64,000 nt of DNA from Cristatella mucedo (Eukaryota > Bryozoa > Phylactolaemata > Cristatellidae), in NCBI GenBank assembly GCA_009760855.2, contig WPIO01000036.1, positions 1,170,001 through 1,234,000 on the forward strand. The letters run 5' to 3'. The notes below the pieces were generated by a model. That model was not told where the DNA came from. It did no database searches and saw only the letters and a list, made by a program, of their open reading frames with translations. Positions 28,165-40,347 of the stretch are shown here, one piece after another; the first letter of the stretch is position 1; each line of letters begins with the position of its first letter. The position numbers and the translations under genes are program-made.

Positions 28165-28325
28165 CCATATTAATAATAATAATAATGCACTTGATAAAGC
28201 GCCCTCAGAGAACTTAATCTCTCTCTAGGCGCTTTAAATTTGCTGCAAAGGGAAATGCAATTGAATGGTGAGTAAAATCATGCTTGATAAACAAGCAACA
28301 TGAATAACATGGTTAGGGGTGACCA
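28165..28325 (-). mobile_element. LINE-A 3' tail fragment, minus strand
   Basis: ATTAATAATAATAATAATGCA, then the hairpin and UTR, ending in ACATGGTTAGGGGTGACC. It abuts LINE-B sequence. Confidence 0.8.
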
Positions 28326-29670
28326 TCGACATAGCAAAGTTCTTACACTGACCCACAAAGCCCGTCACAGCTTGGCTCCTCCATACCTAGCTGAACTTCA
28401 GCAACAGCTATTGCCTCCTCGTGCCCTCAGGTCCTGTATGGACAATAAATTAGCTGTTACCATCATCTCTGTGGTCTTCTCTCGCAGAAAAACTTAGCTA
28501 AGCCTTAATGCATATTGCAATGTTTCTCTGGATAAATTGGCTGTACCCAAGTTCATATCAACTATCGTTTGACTGATGCCTTAAAAGCCTGAATTAAATT
28601 CAGTAGTCCTTGCAAACTATTGCCCAGTTTCCTTTCCTTTTTTTAAATTATTAAAAAGATTGTCGCTAGGCAGCTTGCAGCACGCATTTAAAAAAATAAA
28701 CTGTCAGACAAGTTTTAGTTGGGATGCAAGCCACACCACTCGACTAAAACCGCTCTCCGTGTAACCTATGACATCCTGTGCAGCAACGATGACGGCGATG
28801 ATAAGTGCCGTAGCTCTGCTTGATCTATCAGCTTCTATCTTCGATGCTATCTATCGCGATACCCTAGTTGAACGATTGAGAAAAACGATCGCTGTGGCAG
28901 ACTAGGCGTTGGCGTGGTTCACATCGTAATTTTGCGATCGTCTTCAATCCGTGTCTTAAGGGTTCAGGACTCATCCTCCAGACCACTCACCGGTGGAGTT
29001 CCCTCAAGGGTCTGTCCTCAACTCAACAGCTCCTTGGTTATGTCTCGGCTAGAGTATTCAACTCCATTTTGGCTGGGCTATCAAAAAGGCCACTAGCCAA
29101 ACGCGGCCGGTGATAAATATAGCTTCAAAGCTAGTTAAACAATTCTAGCGGTTTGACCATAAGTTTTTTTGCTGAAAAAGCTTCGATGGCTTCCGGTTGA
29201 TCAACAGAGACAGAGCAAAATTCTTACGCTGACCCACAAAGCCGTCACGGCCTGGCTCCTTCATACCTAGCTGAACTTCTGCACCAGCTATAGCCTCCTC
29301 GTGCCCTCAGGTCCTGTATGGACAATAAATTAGCTGGTCCGTTCCTCCGCTTAAAGATCGTTGGCGACAGAAGCGTTAGCTCTGCAGGTCCTAGACTGTG
29401 GAGGTCAGTTCCACAATTCTCATGCAACATCTACTTTCCGGCTGCCGACTGTGGCACATCCTTTCCAGCCGTCCTGGACTGCTAGCATGCTACTCGCTAC
29501 CTCAACTGCCCTTCTGATTCAGCCATGCTTACCACTTTCTCTTTGTTGCGTGAGATGAAGTCCGTGGGATTCCGAATGCGCACCAAAAGCCGCTCAGGCC
29601 TTGAGTGCTCTATACAAAAATTTCCCTGCATAACATCCGCTTAGTGTTTGTGGCTTTTTGAAGTTACAGA
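28326..29670 (+). mobile_element. LINE-B fragments (second CR1-type family)
   Basis: Distinct from LINE-A but with the same ORF2 architecture. It shows VLTLTHKARHSLAPPYLAEL, MSRLEYSTPFWLGYQK, LRWLPVDQQRQSKILTLTHKA and VGDRSVSSAGPRLWRSVPQ. Two or more pieces repeat one another (28340-28470 and 29200-29340), so this is a composite. The end GAAGTTACAGACGGAGAT passes directly into the CATA-type tail at 29675. Frames are broken. Confidence 0.75.
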
Positions 29671-29674
29671 CGGA

Positions 29675-29855
29675 GATTCATACATGCATACAGATATACA
29701 TACATATATGCATACATACATATAAAAATGCAAACACACGCACATCCACACACACACATGCATGCATACATGCATGCGCCCACTCATCCCTGCATCCATG
29801 CATGCATACATGCATAAACACATACATACATGCGTGCATGAATGCACACATGATG
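29675..29855. repeat. (CATA/CATG)n tract at the LINE-B 3' end
   Basis: Imperfect CATA, CATG and CACA tetranucleotides directly follow the LINE-B terminus. The mirrored 'protein' frames on both strands are artefacts. Confidence 0.9.
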
Positions 29856-30104
29856 AATAATTATGAATCAGCCGAAAAGCGTTCAGTCGAGCCGAGTTTG
29901 CTAGTTGGTAACATAGCTCAGGCACGCAGCGAGCAGCGGACTGGTTGTCGACTTAAATGCTGATCAGCTGTCAAATCAAGGCTCTCCTGTGAACTTCCTG
30001 GTACTACTAACAGTCTAAATATTCATTGCGATTTTCCACTTGGTTTTTAGTTTTCCCTCTTTGATTAATTGTGGCTTTGACGCAGCAAAGATCATTTTTC
30101 CTGC

Positions 30105-30298
30105 CTAAGCCGAATAAATAAATAAACAAATCCTAGCTGATTAAACAACCTCTTTTTTGTATAGCGACAGAGGAGTCTTTACGGCTATCACCACCGCTTG
30201 CAGTGGCGATAAAGAATCGCCAACCGCAGGAATCGAACCCACGACCTCGGGACCGAGGTCGTGAAAGCAACCGCCTTACCTAGTGTGCCATCACGGAT
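30105..30298 (-). mobile_element. SINE1, minus strand
   Basis: On the minus strand: CCGTGATGGCACACTAGG, GTAAGGCGGTTGCTTTCACG, B box GGTTCGATTCC, TGCAAGCGGTGGTGATAGCCG and an ATTTATTTATT tail. It is very similar to the copy at 20178. Confidence 0.82.
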
Positions 30299-30785
30299 GT
30301 CTTATGAATACGATAATTTTCCTCCTCGATGCTGGTGTCGGCCGGAAGGACATTAGCTTGCACGTGGTTTTCGTTGGTTTTGCTAAATTAAACTGCCGTC
30401 TGAATGATCGTCCTGGGTGTGAATCCACTCACACTAACAAACGGGTTACTAATATCGAGCAGATTTTCGTTGGGTATACGACCACAGGTAGCAGAGTGGA
30501 GCTTTGAGATTGTCCGGGTGGGTTTGTTGCCGAACATCTTCCGGATACAATCGGCTTGATAGTTTTGCACTAAGCGTCATCGAGGACGAGCCCGCCACTT
30601 GGCGAGGCAACTCTTCCGTAAGAGGCGACCGCAATTTCTAAAGCATGTATTCGTGGTGGGTGATAGCAGGAATAGGCTAGTGCAGCTCGTGTACGACGAA
30701 ATAGTTCGGTGGACGCGGAAAAAAGCAATAGTAGCATAAATATGCAATGTATAAGAAAAGCTGAGGCTCAGATCGGGCTTCTGAC

Positions 30786-31165
<380 letters not shown>

Positions 31166-31234
31166 TATAAACACGTACAGGTATATGCAGTAAATGAGGC
31201 TATTAAATCATCCACTAGCTAAGCTAAAAAGAAA

Positions 31235-31540
31235 AAAAAGCAGAAGCTAAAAACGCATCTATCTATCACAGCATTTAGTGGGTCCATAAAGGGTTCGTCC
31301 TTTATTGCCTTTATGGGCTTTTGCGTGCTGGCACTGTGCATGCAGCTACTAACCATGTTTGCATGCCGACCCTGTGCATGTCGCCTCCAACAATTTCATG
31401 CTTGTTGAAACTGAGCATGCTAGCATTAACCATTCAATCAGGCTTCCTTTTTAGCAAATGTGAAGCACCTAGACAGAGATTAGGTTTTCTGTGGGCGCTA
31501 TGCAAATGTACTAATACTGTTATAATTATCCAAACTTTTC
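31235..31540 (+). mobile_element. LINE-A 3' UTR, diverged
   Basis: It starts at AAAAACGCATCTATCTATCAC and AGCATTTAGTGGGTCC, then UTR and a tail (AAGCACCTAGACAGAG ... GGGCGCTATGCAAATG). There is an 18-bp-scale duplication in GGTTCGTCCTTTAT. Confidence 0.75.
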
Positions 31541-32155
31541 GCAATTCAGAGCACCAATGCCTTTGCTAAATTTATCTGTCAGATAAAGACGTAAAACTTC
31601 CGCTCATTATTACGGGCACCACAGTGTTCTTGTCCGCTTCGCTCCCCGCTCCAGCAGCAGCGTGCTTTTCGTGACCACCGGTGCACGAATCATTGCATGT
31701 TACTAGCTTGAGGATAAAACTATTCGTTGGCATTGTCTTTTTATGTGCTTGTGCACGTCGGGCTAAGCATGATGCCGAGAGTCACGTGAGGGCCCTTGGT
31801 GGTGATTTCTCCTCTCGGTACCAGTTGCATATCGCCTCGATGCAGAAATAGTTCTCTCGTGGTAATATTCAAATGACCGATTATTATTGCTACGTATACC
31901 TTGCAGAAGTTGCTATGGAAATTGGAGCCTATAGACCAGAATTCACCAACTGTATTATACTTATATATTATGTGTTATATTATTATATACTTATTATATA
32001 TCATTTATTACTTATTATTAATCGTACTTTACTTACTTGTGTAAATCAATGGTCGCAAAAATACGCACCAAACTCTCAAATTTGATCTGATAGATATAGC
32101 TAAAATAGACTCCGTGTCAATTCTGGTATCAATGAAGTTCTGACTCCCCTCAAAT

Positions 32156-32296
32156 CTTTCCTTGATGGTGACCCTTCTCCTTTGCCTCCTTTCCTTGATG
32201 GTGACCCTTCTCCTTTGCCTCCTTTCCTTGATGGTGACCCTTCTCCTTTGCCTCCTTTCCTTGATGGTGACCCTTCTCCTCCTTTGCCCCCTTTCC
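32156..32296. repeat. 33-bp minisatellite, about four units
   Basis: Units contain CTTGATGGTGACCCTTCTCC and TTTGCCTCCTTTC. Since 33 is divisible by three, the frames stay open: plus strand gives PPFLDGDPSPL repeats and minus strand GGKGEGSPSRK repeats. The minus frame 32100-32390 begins with TTG in its longest form. No evidence for a gene beyond this. Confidence 0.9.
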
Positions 32297-32689
32297 CGCT
32301 TCTTTTGACGGCGAAGTGTGTAATAACAGCCCGACGCTCCGACTGCGGCGCCATCAACAACTCGATTACTCTCATTATAATCTGAACCAATTTTTGATAG
32401 CGAATGAGTGCATGGATACGTAAAAATATTCAAATTTCACATATCGGGAAGAGTGAGCTATCTCCAGAAGCGTTCAAAATGCAGAAGGCAGTCGAAAAAG
32501 GAGCCAACAGGAATAAATGAAGCTACTCATCCATATAATAGTTTCGGCTGTATGTATTCATAACTTCACATCATTTCGGCAAAGGAGACACACAAAGTGA
32601 ACCGTGAAATAGAAGTGACGTTGACCCTGGTCAGCGAGCTCAGCTCAGCGATGCTCAGACGTCATCGACCGCCAGGCATGGCAATGTAT

Positions 32690-32955
32690 CTTAGAAACGC
32701 AGCTGTTTATTACAGCCTTTAGTGGGTCGTTACGATTCGTCATTTGTGCGATAATGCGTACCGAAACTGTGCCTGCTGCTAAGAACCATATCTACATCGT
32801 CACCCTATGCAGGTCACATCTTGCAATGCCATGCTTGATGACACTGCGAATATTGCCGCTGAATGATTGGTCATGCACTATTTACAGCATCTGCAAACTG
32901 CCATAAGAAAGATTCTGCTCTCTGAATACGCTACAAAAACATTATTACTATTACC
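32690..32955 (+). mobile_element. LINE-A 3' UTR, old
   Basis: AACGCAGCTGTTTATTACAG, CCTTTAGTGGGTCGTTACG and ACTGTGCCTGCTGC correspond to the LINE-A UTR with many substitutions. It ends ACAAAAACATTATTACTATT. Confidence 0.6.
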
Positions 32956-33214
32956 TTTGATTGCTGGCGATTTATTTCATGTTATATCATTAGTAACAAC
33001 TTTTTTTTATGTTTTCCGCTGAGGTTATGTCGTGAAGTCGGTCGCCAGTTAGTTCCTGGCTTTTAGAGCGTGCCATTGATTTTGAGCACTCCGACTTCAA
33101 AGGATTTTAGGCTGGTCGGAGCACAGATAAGCGAATCACTTTAGTAGTTAACAAGTGGATTTTCTTAGCCGGCTTGGGCATTGTGAAAGTTTACAGGTCA
33201 TCTTCAATGAAACT

Positions 33215-33305
33215 GCATGTTTTTTTCTAGTAAATGTAGAGTATCTGGAAGTAAATTCAGTCCTCATAGGCTGCTATACAAATTTGTGATTATTACTAAT
33301 ATTTT
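33215..33305 (+). mobile_element. Old LINE/SINE-type 3' tail
   Basis: AGTAAATGTAGAGTATCTGG ... GGCTGCTATACAAATTTG has the layout of the SINE2/LINE-A tail with both hairpin arms altered. The paralogue is at 48065-48145. Confidence 0.45.
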
Positions 33306-33539
33306 AGAAGTGCCTGGATATCATTACGGCGGCCGCATCCCCTCTTTTATGTGCGTCGTGGGGTGTGTTGATTTTTGGCAGCGTTGATGCTGGCTGAAAG
33401 CATACTATTTACAGTGCCTCTTTTGCAAATAAAAAAAAAGCCTTTAACTGTGCACAACTTTAAGTCGACTTCACAAGGACTTTGGCATTTTCCATTGTGG
33501 GTCTTCTCATTCCGAAGCTCGTTTTTCTCCCTGTCATTA

Positions 33540-34540
33540 GTGGATCCAGCGAATGACTGCAATTCACCACAACAAACTGCGATACAGCTGGCATTTCCAC
33601 AATATACGTCAAAAAACTGCGGTTATAATTCTAAATGATACAGGTTTGCCCACCAATATTAGTGAAATTCCGCCTGCCCATTCTCGTGCTATGGCCTCCA
33701 GTGGCCCGGCCCACGTAGCAGCCCTACATGATTGAACTGCAATGCGGCTGCTATTTCTAAAAACAAAAAACCTCATGCAACTGCGGTTTTTCCCAGAGAA
33801 TAGAGAATCGCATTCCATGTTTACCAACCGAATTCCATGCGATTTTGCTTTCGCGTTCTCATGCTATCTTCTCCCATGGCCCGAGATAGCCAGCATCCGA
33901 ACATAATCTAACTGCGATAGAGCTGTCATTTCCTTGAAAAGCGTCGCGTAACTGCAATTTTAATTTCACATTATCAAAGACAGTTTTCTGGGTTTACCAT
34001 CCTAACTTCATAGCATTGGGCTTGGGCGTTTTCATGCTATCGCCTCGGCCAGCCGGTTTCCCGACATCTTTAAACTATGATATAGCTTATATCACCACAA
34101 CGGACTCAGCGTAACTGCGGTTTTATTCCACGTTGTAAATGCAGTATGTTCATGGTTCACCTTCAAAAATTCAGGCGACTGCGCTCGGGAGTTGTATTCT
34201 ATGGCCTTCAGTGGCCCGAGCCAGCAGTCACCCAACATATTCGGATTGCGGTAGAGCAGCCATTTCAAAAGTAGGCGCCGTGCAGCTGCGGTTTTGTATT
34301 CCACATTATTGCAAACACCATTTCAGGTGTTTAAGAACTTAATTATCACGCCATTTTGCATGGGAGTTCTCATGCTACGGCCCTGACAGCTCTGCATTTT
34401 TTACTGAAAGTACTGCTGCTATTTTCAAAATAGGCGTCGAGAACCAGTGGTTTGTATTGTACTGTATAGAAACAAATGTATGGGGCTCACCTACCAAATA
34501 TCGTGCAATTCACAGAAGCGTTAAAATGTATTGCCTCTGA
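33540..34540 (+). repeat. Degenerate satellite array, forward units (copy A)
   Basis: The landmark (A/G)TGCTATGGCC-type recurs at 33686, 33861, 34034, 34196 and 34372, giving spacings of 175, 173, 162 and 176 bp. Each unit also has an ACTGCG(A/G)T...AGCTG block and a 'GTTTACCAACC'-type block. Units are strongly diverged from each other. Confidence 0.75.
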
Positions 34541-35524
34541 TGAATCGGACCATTGGAGGCCATAGCATTACAATACGTATGCGGAATAACCTGAAATTGG
34601 ACGGTAAACCGGAAATACTTTTGCCTAAGATGACATAGAATTAAGACCACAATTGTGCTACGCTTGTTTCGGTAGCGGCTGCAGTATCCCAGTTAGAAGA
34701 TATACGGAGGCTTGATGGCCCGGCCCGTGGGAGACTATAGCAGCCGATAGCGTTAGAGCGGGATTTGTAGTGTTGAGAAATTTAGTGTGCAAACCGGAGG
34801 CAATGTTTTGTTTAGCGTGGAATCAAAACTGCAGTTGCTATCGTTGCTTCATTCGATTTATTTTCGAATAAATAAATAATATAATTAAAATTAATAATAA
34901 AATAATTACGAGTTATATTAAAAAAATGTATTGAACTACTTTAACGATAAAAGCCTATCGTGGCACTAGCAGCTGGCGCAGCAGTTCCAATAAGTAGCAA
35001 GACTGGCTGGGCCGGGCCGCTGATAGCACTAAAAACGCTAATGCACCTTCGCATGAATGTTTTGAAATTAAACTCGGAACACTGTTTTCTTTTATAAAAT
35101 CGAATACAGTCGCAATTGCGGTACGTCTATTGTTGAAAGGCAGCTTTGCCGTCGTTCGAGTATGTGGGGAGGCTGGCTGGTCCGGATCATTGGAAGTCAC
35201 TCCAATGCGCAATGCTACGAAATTCACTTGATTAACCTGGAACACATGATTCCATAATTTGGAATCAAAATCGCACTTTTACGATGCTTATTGTGGGGAT
35301 ATCTGCTGTATCACGGTATAAATATGTCGGGAGACCGGCAGACCCAGGCCATAGCATGAGAACATCCATACGCTATGATATTAACTTTTTTGGTAACTCC
35401 AGCATACTGTTTTTGATTATTTAAAAATCCGAATCGAAGTTGTGCTATACTTATTGCGGAACTAGCAGCTGTATCGCAGCTGCGAATATGTAGGGATGGT
35501 CACGCATTGGTTGCATATAGTATG

Positions 35525-36130
35525 TGAGCGTCGCAGTTGCCACATTACTCTACTTCTCGCCGACCTGCACTGGCTACCAGTCAAGCAACGGATTGACTTC
35601 AAGGTTTTGTCGCTCACTTTTAGGTCCCTTCATTCTATGGCTCCAGCCTATCTGTCAGATATACTCCCCCATCAGGCCAAGCATCGTACCACCCGCTTTT
35701 TGGAATCCAACAGTCTAGAAATATTTCGTACAAACCTTAAATCCTTTGGAGACCGTGCATTTATTTTATTTGCTCCCAAAGCCTGGAACTCCCTCCCGAC
35801 CTGCGTCAAAACATCCCCCGACCTGACCACATTTAAAAGGAACCTAAAAACACACCTATTTAGGACAGCATTTAGTGGGTCCCTGTGATTCGTCCTTGAT
35901 GTGCTTATGCGTGCTGACACTGTGCATGCTGCCACTAACCACATTTGCATGCTGACCCTGTGCATGTCACCCCTAACCATATTATTCATTTCGTTTGTTT
36001 TTTTCAAGCATGATTTTACTTACGATTCAATTGCATTTCACTTTACAGCAAATGTAAAGCGCCTAGAGAGAGATTCAGTTCTCTGAGGGCACTTTATCAA
36101 GTGAATTATTATTCTTATTATTATTATTAT
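35525..36130 (+). mobile_element. LINE-A insertion with target site duplication, only in copy A
   Basis: A 606-bp 5'-truncated LINE-A (ORF2 from ERRSCHITLLLADLHWLPVK to TAFSGSL, UTR, hairpin, ATT tail). It is flanked by TATAGTATG at 35516-35524 and 36131-36139. The empty site is at about 50324-50335 in copy B (GCAGTATGAATGCAG). Confidence 0.92.
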
Positions 36131-36571
36131 TATAGTATGAACGCAGTAGGGAAAATTGCACGTCTGGACCACCGTAGGTCAAAGCATTAAAACGCCCATG
36201 AGCTCTGTTTTATGAAATTTGATCAATCAATCCGATATACCGTTTTCTAAAATGTGGAATCAAAACCGCTGTTGCTCGACGCCTATTGTGGAAACGGCAG
36301 CTGTATCGCCGTTCGATTATGTTGGGAGGTTAGCTGGCCAAGGTCATTGTAGATCATTGCATGAGCACGCATAAGCGCAATCGAATGAAATTTAATGAGT
36401 CAACCTAGATCCTCGCTTGCAATAATTTGCAATCAAGATTGAATTCTTTCGAAGTTAGTGTTCAAACGGTAGCTGTATCGTAGCTTGACTATTTGGAGCT
36501 GCCATTTGGGCAGAGCCATCGGATGCCAAAGTCTGTGGACGCGCAAGCCAAATCCGTTGTAATTCGATAAG

Positions 36572-36760
36572 TGCTGGGTCTGCTCTACCACGACAGGGTA
36601 CTACTCTGGCGGAAGCCATCAAGAGTAAAACAGCGGACCCACTTCTGTAGACACTCACGAGCTAGCGTGGCGGCAGTTGTGGCCCAATTTCGCGTTCTAT
36701 GCAAAACGGCATCTGTCGGAGCCATCTTTTCCATGCGCGACTGCTCACACAAATTAAAAA
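36572..36760 (+). mobile_element. Solo LTR (copy A)
   Basis: It starts TGCTGGGTCTGCTC and ends near CACAAATTAAA. It matches both LTRs of the element at 50766-51970, with no internal region. It is flanked by satellite sequence as in copy B. Confidence 0.85.
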
Positions 36761-37025
36761 ATGCTAAACTTTGAATACCGGTCTCTGTCATTTGAAATCA
36801 AAATCACTGTTGTGTGAAGCTTTTTGCGTAAAAGGCAGTTTTATTGCAGTTCAAAAACGTAGGGCAACCATTTCAACCGGCCATTGGAAGCCATAGCATG
36901 AGTGCGTGCAAGTGCAATCACATCCAATTTGGTGATTAAACCTGGAACCCTGGATTCCCTTTCTGAAAGCTTCTTAGGCTTTGAGCGCGCTATGCGAAAA
37001 TGTCCCATGCAACATCTACGTTGTG

Positions 37026-37200
37026 ATTGTGGGCCGTGATAGCCCAGAAGGTAAGATGCTCGTTTTTCACGACCGATGTCGCATGTTTGAGCCTTGCAGA
37101 AAGCGATCTATTATTGCCAACTGCAAGCGGTGGCTATAGCAGTTAAGGCTCTTCTGCTGCTAGACAAATAAGGCTGTCAAAGCAGCTATTATTGTTACAA
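37026..37200 (+). mobile_element. SINE1 variant (copy A)
   Basis: GGGCCGTGATAGCCCAGAAGG head, GTTTGAGCCTTGCAG in the B-box position (diverged) and AACTGCAAGCGGTGGC body. It is present in copy B at 52386, so it predates the duplication. Confidence 0.65.
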
Positions 37201-37255
37201 TTACTACTGTGGCTTTGTGGGAGTTAAAAATGGTGATGCCTACATAAACACATTG

Positions 37256-37786
37256 CAACGAATCGAATTAAAGGTTTTGTCGCTCACTTCTAGGTCACTT
37301 CATTCTTGGCTCCAGCCTATCACTTAGATCTACTCCCCCACCAGGCCAAGCATCGTACCACCCGCTTTTCGGAATCCAGCAGTCTACGAATACTTCGTAT
37401 AAACCTCGAATCCTTAGGAGACCGTACGCTTAGTTCGTTTGCTCCCTAAGCCTGGAACTCCCTCCTGACTTGCGTCAGAACATCCCCTGACTTGACCACA
37501 TTTAATAAGAACTTAATAACACACCTATTTAGGACAGCATTTAGTGGGTCTCTGCGATTCGTCCTTCATGTGCTTATGCGTGCTGACACTGCGCATGCTG
37601 CCACTAACCACACTTAAATGCTGACCCTGTGCATGTCACCCCAAACCATGTTATTTATGTTGTTGATCAAGCATGATATTACTCACCATTCAATCGCGTT
37701 TCCCTTTGCAGCAAATGTAAAGTACCTAGAAAGAGATAGAGTTCTCTGAGGGCGCTTTATCAAAGCATTATTATTGTTGTTATTAC
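37256..37786 (+). mobile_element. LINE-A insertion, only in copy A
   Basis: It starts near AACGAATCGAATTAAAGG and contains SLTSRSLHS...SLAPAYHLDLLPH, the C-terminus, UTR, hairpin and ATTATTATTGTTGTTATT. Copy B reads straight from ACATGTAAACATATC to ATTTTAAAAGAAAAC at about 52600. The target duplication is not clear. Confidence 0.82.
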
Positions 37787-39065
37787 CATTTAAAAAGAAA
37801 ACAGGAGTTGTGAAAAGCTATTTGTGGAGATGACAGCTTTGTTGCACTTTTGGTTATCCATTTGGGCCGGGTCGTATGAGTTCATGACATGAGATCGCGA
37901 AAGTGCATGACATTTTGTATGTAAACTTTGCATAATATTTTCAGCAATTTGCACTGAAATCCGAAGTTGCATAAAGTATATTTTGGCACTGGCAGCGGCA
38001 TCTACGTTTAAAGTGCAAAACGGCTGGCTAAGCCAGGCTATTTTAGGCCATAGCACGAGAACTTATAGCAATTGCTTGAAATCTTATGGATAAATCTGTA
38101 ACACCGTGGTGTGTAAACTTTAATATCAATGCCACCGTTTTTTAGACGTTTATTAATGGAAACTGCAGATTTACCGCAGTGTGTATTGCAGCTGAATCGC
38201 AGTATATAACAGTTATTCGTGGAACCGTCATCAGTTGCTTTCGGGCACGGACCGGCATTCTCTGACAACGTGCAACCGGTATTCTAATTAACTTACCATC
38301 AAGCTTCTATCGACTACAACCCTCCCAGTATGACGAAAGGCCTATCAGAGATATTACAAATATCTCGATCTGGTAAGACTCACAAAAAACACGGCCTATA
38401 CGATGCAGTGCCGTAGCAAAGTGTTACGAAAAGAATTGTTAGCAGTCTTTTTTGTAGGATGAGGTTCCAGCAGCGAACAATGTATTTCTAATGAACCGGT
38501 TGAAGCCGTCTCTGGCGTACACACTTCGATCTACAGTTGGAAAACCCGTTGCTATCTCTTTCACTTTTTTAAATTTTGAAGCTGTGCATTTTCTAACCTA
38601 ATTAATCAGCATTAGTTACGTAACTGTGCGTTGAAATGAAAACCGGTAGCTTTAATGTTACGCTACCTTTCAACCATTGCGCATGCCTGATTTCTCCCAA
38701 AAGTGTTACAAATTTCTTTAATTTCTGAAAATGTTTCCTTCTCCCTAATATGAAGTGATATTTATGGTTTCAGTAGGAAATATAGGTCTCACTCTTTAGC
38801 AGGCTAATTGTAATCCAAATTACAATTCCAAGGCTATTGAAAATTCCCATACGCGACATCGATTCACCACTGTGATTGAAAGCTTAAGCATTAGCTGCAT
38901 TGCTCAGTTGATAGACGTGAATTACGTGAGAATATATACTAACTCCACGCTCGTCACCAAAACAACTGCTTATTCCTAAAGAATTCTAAACAACGACATA
39001 TAACGTGCCTTTATCTGCTGTAGCACCTCTATGACTACATGAATATCCTTCGGTCTCAAATAGCT

Positions 39066-39760
39066 TCTGCAACTCACTGCTAACTGGCCTACCAGCATGT
39101 GCGATCAGGCGATTGCAGCTGGTGCAAAACTCCACAGCTAGGCTTGTCTGTCGTGAGCGTCACAGTTGACACATTACACCACTTCTCGCTGACCTGCACT
39201 GGCTACCAGTCAAGCAACGGATTGACTTTAAGGTTTTGTCACTCACTTTTAGGTGACTTGATTCTTTTGCTCCAGCCTATCTCTCAGATATACTCCCCCA
39301 TCAATCCAAACATCGTACCACCCGCTTTTTGGAATCCAACAGTCTACATATACCTCGTACAAACCTCAAATCCGTTGGAGACCGTGCATTTAGTTCGTAT
39401 GCTCTCAAAGCCTGGAACTCCCTCCCGACCTGCGTCAGAACATCCCCTGACCTGACCACATTTAAAAAGAACTTGAAAACACACCTATTTAGGACAGCAT
39501 TTAGTTGGTTCCTGTGATTCGTCCTTGATGTGCTTATGCGTGCTGACACTGTGCATGCTGCCACTAACCACATTTGCATGCTGACCCTGTGCGTGTCGCC
39601 CCTAACCTTATTATTCATTTTGTTTGTTTATCAAGCATGATTTTACTCACCATTCAATTGAATTTTCCTTTGCAGCAAATGTAAAGCGCCTAGAGAGAGA
39701 TTGAGTTTTCTGAGGGCGCTTGATCTAGTGCATTATTATTATTATTATATCATTATTTTC
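39066..39760 (+). mobile_element. LINE-A insertion, only in copy A
   Basis: It starts at TTCTGCAACTCACTGC (FCNSLLTGLPACAIRRL) and ends in ATTATTATTATTATATC. Copy B joins CAAATAGCATCTGGAATAATC directly to the AGGAATTTCAG flank at about 53930. Confidence 0.85.
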
Positions 39761-40278
39761 AGGAATTTCAGCGCGCTAATTGCAAGAATAATGATAAGAA
39801 ATCTGTGTAGCGCTATCAGAAAACTCAGCCTCTTTCCGGAACTAATAGAACTCAGCCTCTTTCTGGGAACTATACACGTACCGCACCATATCAGTAATAA
39901 GCTCCAAGAATAATGAATTAAAATGCAATTGAACTGAAAACTAATAACCTGTACAGAATTGAGTTGTACTCATTCTTAGAAATTAAATGCACGTAACACA
40001 ATTAAGATGGTAAGTTGAATTTTAAAACAGAAATTGTTCGTTTCTCCTCGTGTGATTCTTCGATGGATGCACTTTTTAATAAAAAGAAATGTTAGGTTGG
40101 AATTGGATGTGACTTAAATTATTTACTAAGCTTTATCTAATAACACAAGCGCAAAGTCGAATGAAGTCTCAGAATTGTTACTATACATTCTCCCAGGTGC
40201 CACTGCTTAGATGTTTCTTTAACCGTTGCTCCGTCACGAACTTAGGCAATTGAAACAACGTGTAAGGCAGCCTTGGTC

Positions 40279-40284
40279 TTTAAT
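40279..40284 (-). terminator. Candidate poly(A) signal ATTAAA of the peptide gene (copy A)
   Basis: ATTAAA on the minus strand, 64 bp past the stop. The same hexamer is kept in copy B at 54425-54430. Confidence 0.4.
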
Positions 40285-40347
40285 AACCTGGTCCTATGTG
40301 TCAATGGGTCCGCGCTAAACACTTCCTGAATTTCTTGGCGCAATCCT

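Larger units (their letters stand above)
34541..38290 (-). repeat. Degenerate satellite array, inverted units (copy A)
   Basis: From about 34541 the same unit appears as its reverse complement: GGCCATAGCAT at 34558, then related blocks at about 34735 (175 bp on), 35023, 35194, 35351, 36354, 36510, 36893, 37885 and 38049. Spacing is about 160-175 bp once the inserted LINEs, SINE and LTR are removed. Recurring blocks are GGAATCAAAACCGC, GGCAGCTGTATCGC and GGAGGCTGGCTGGCC. Confidence 0.72.

Noticed and set aside
29675-29855. CRISPR-like or regular spacer array
   Set aside because: Simple CATA/CATG drift without distinct spacers.
35672-36007. Minus-strand ORF (111 codons) also seen at 15064, 39301 and 120-365
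   Set aside because: Antisense frame of the LINE-A C-terminus and UTR; recurs only because the repeat does.
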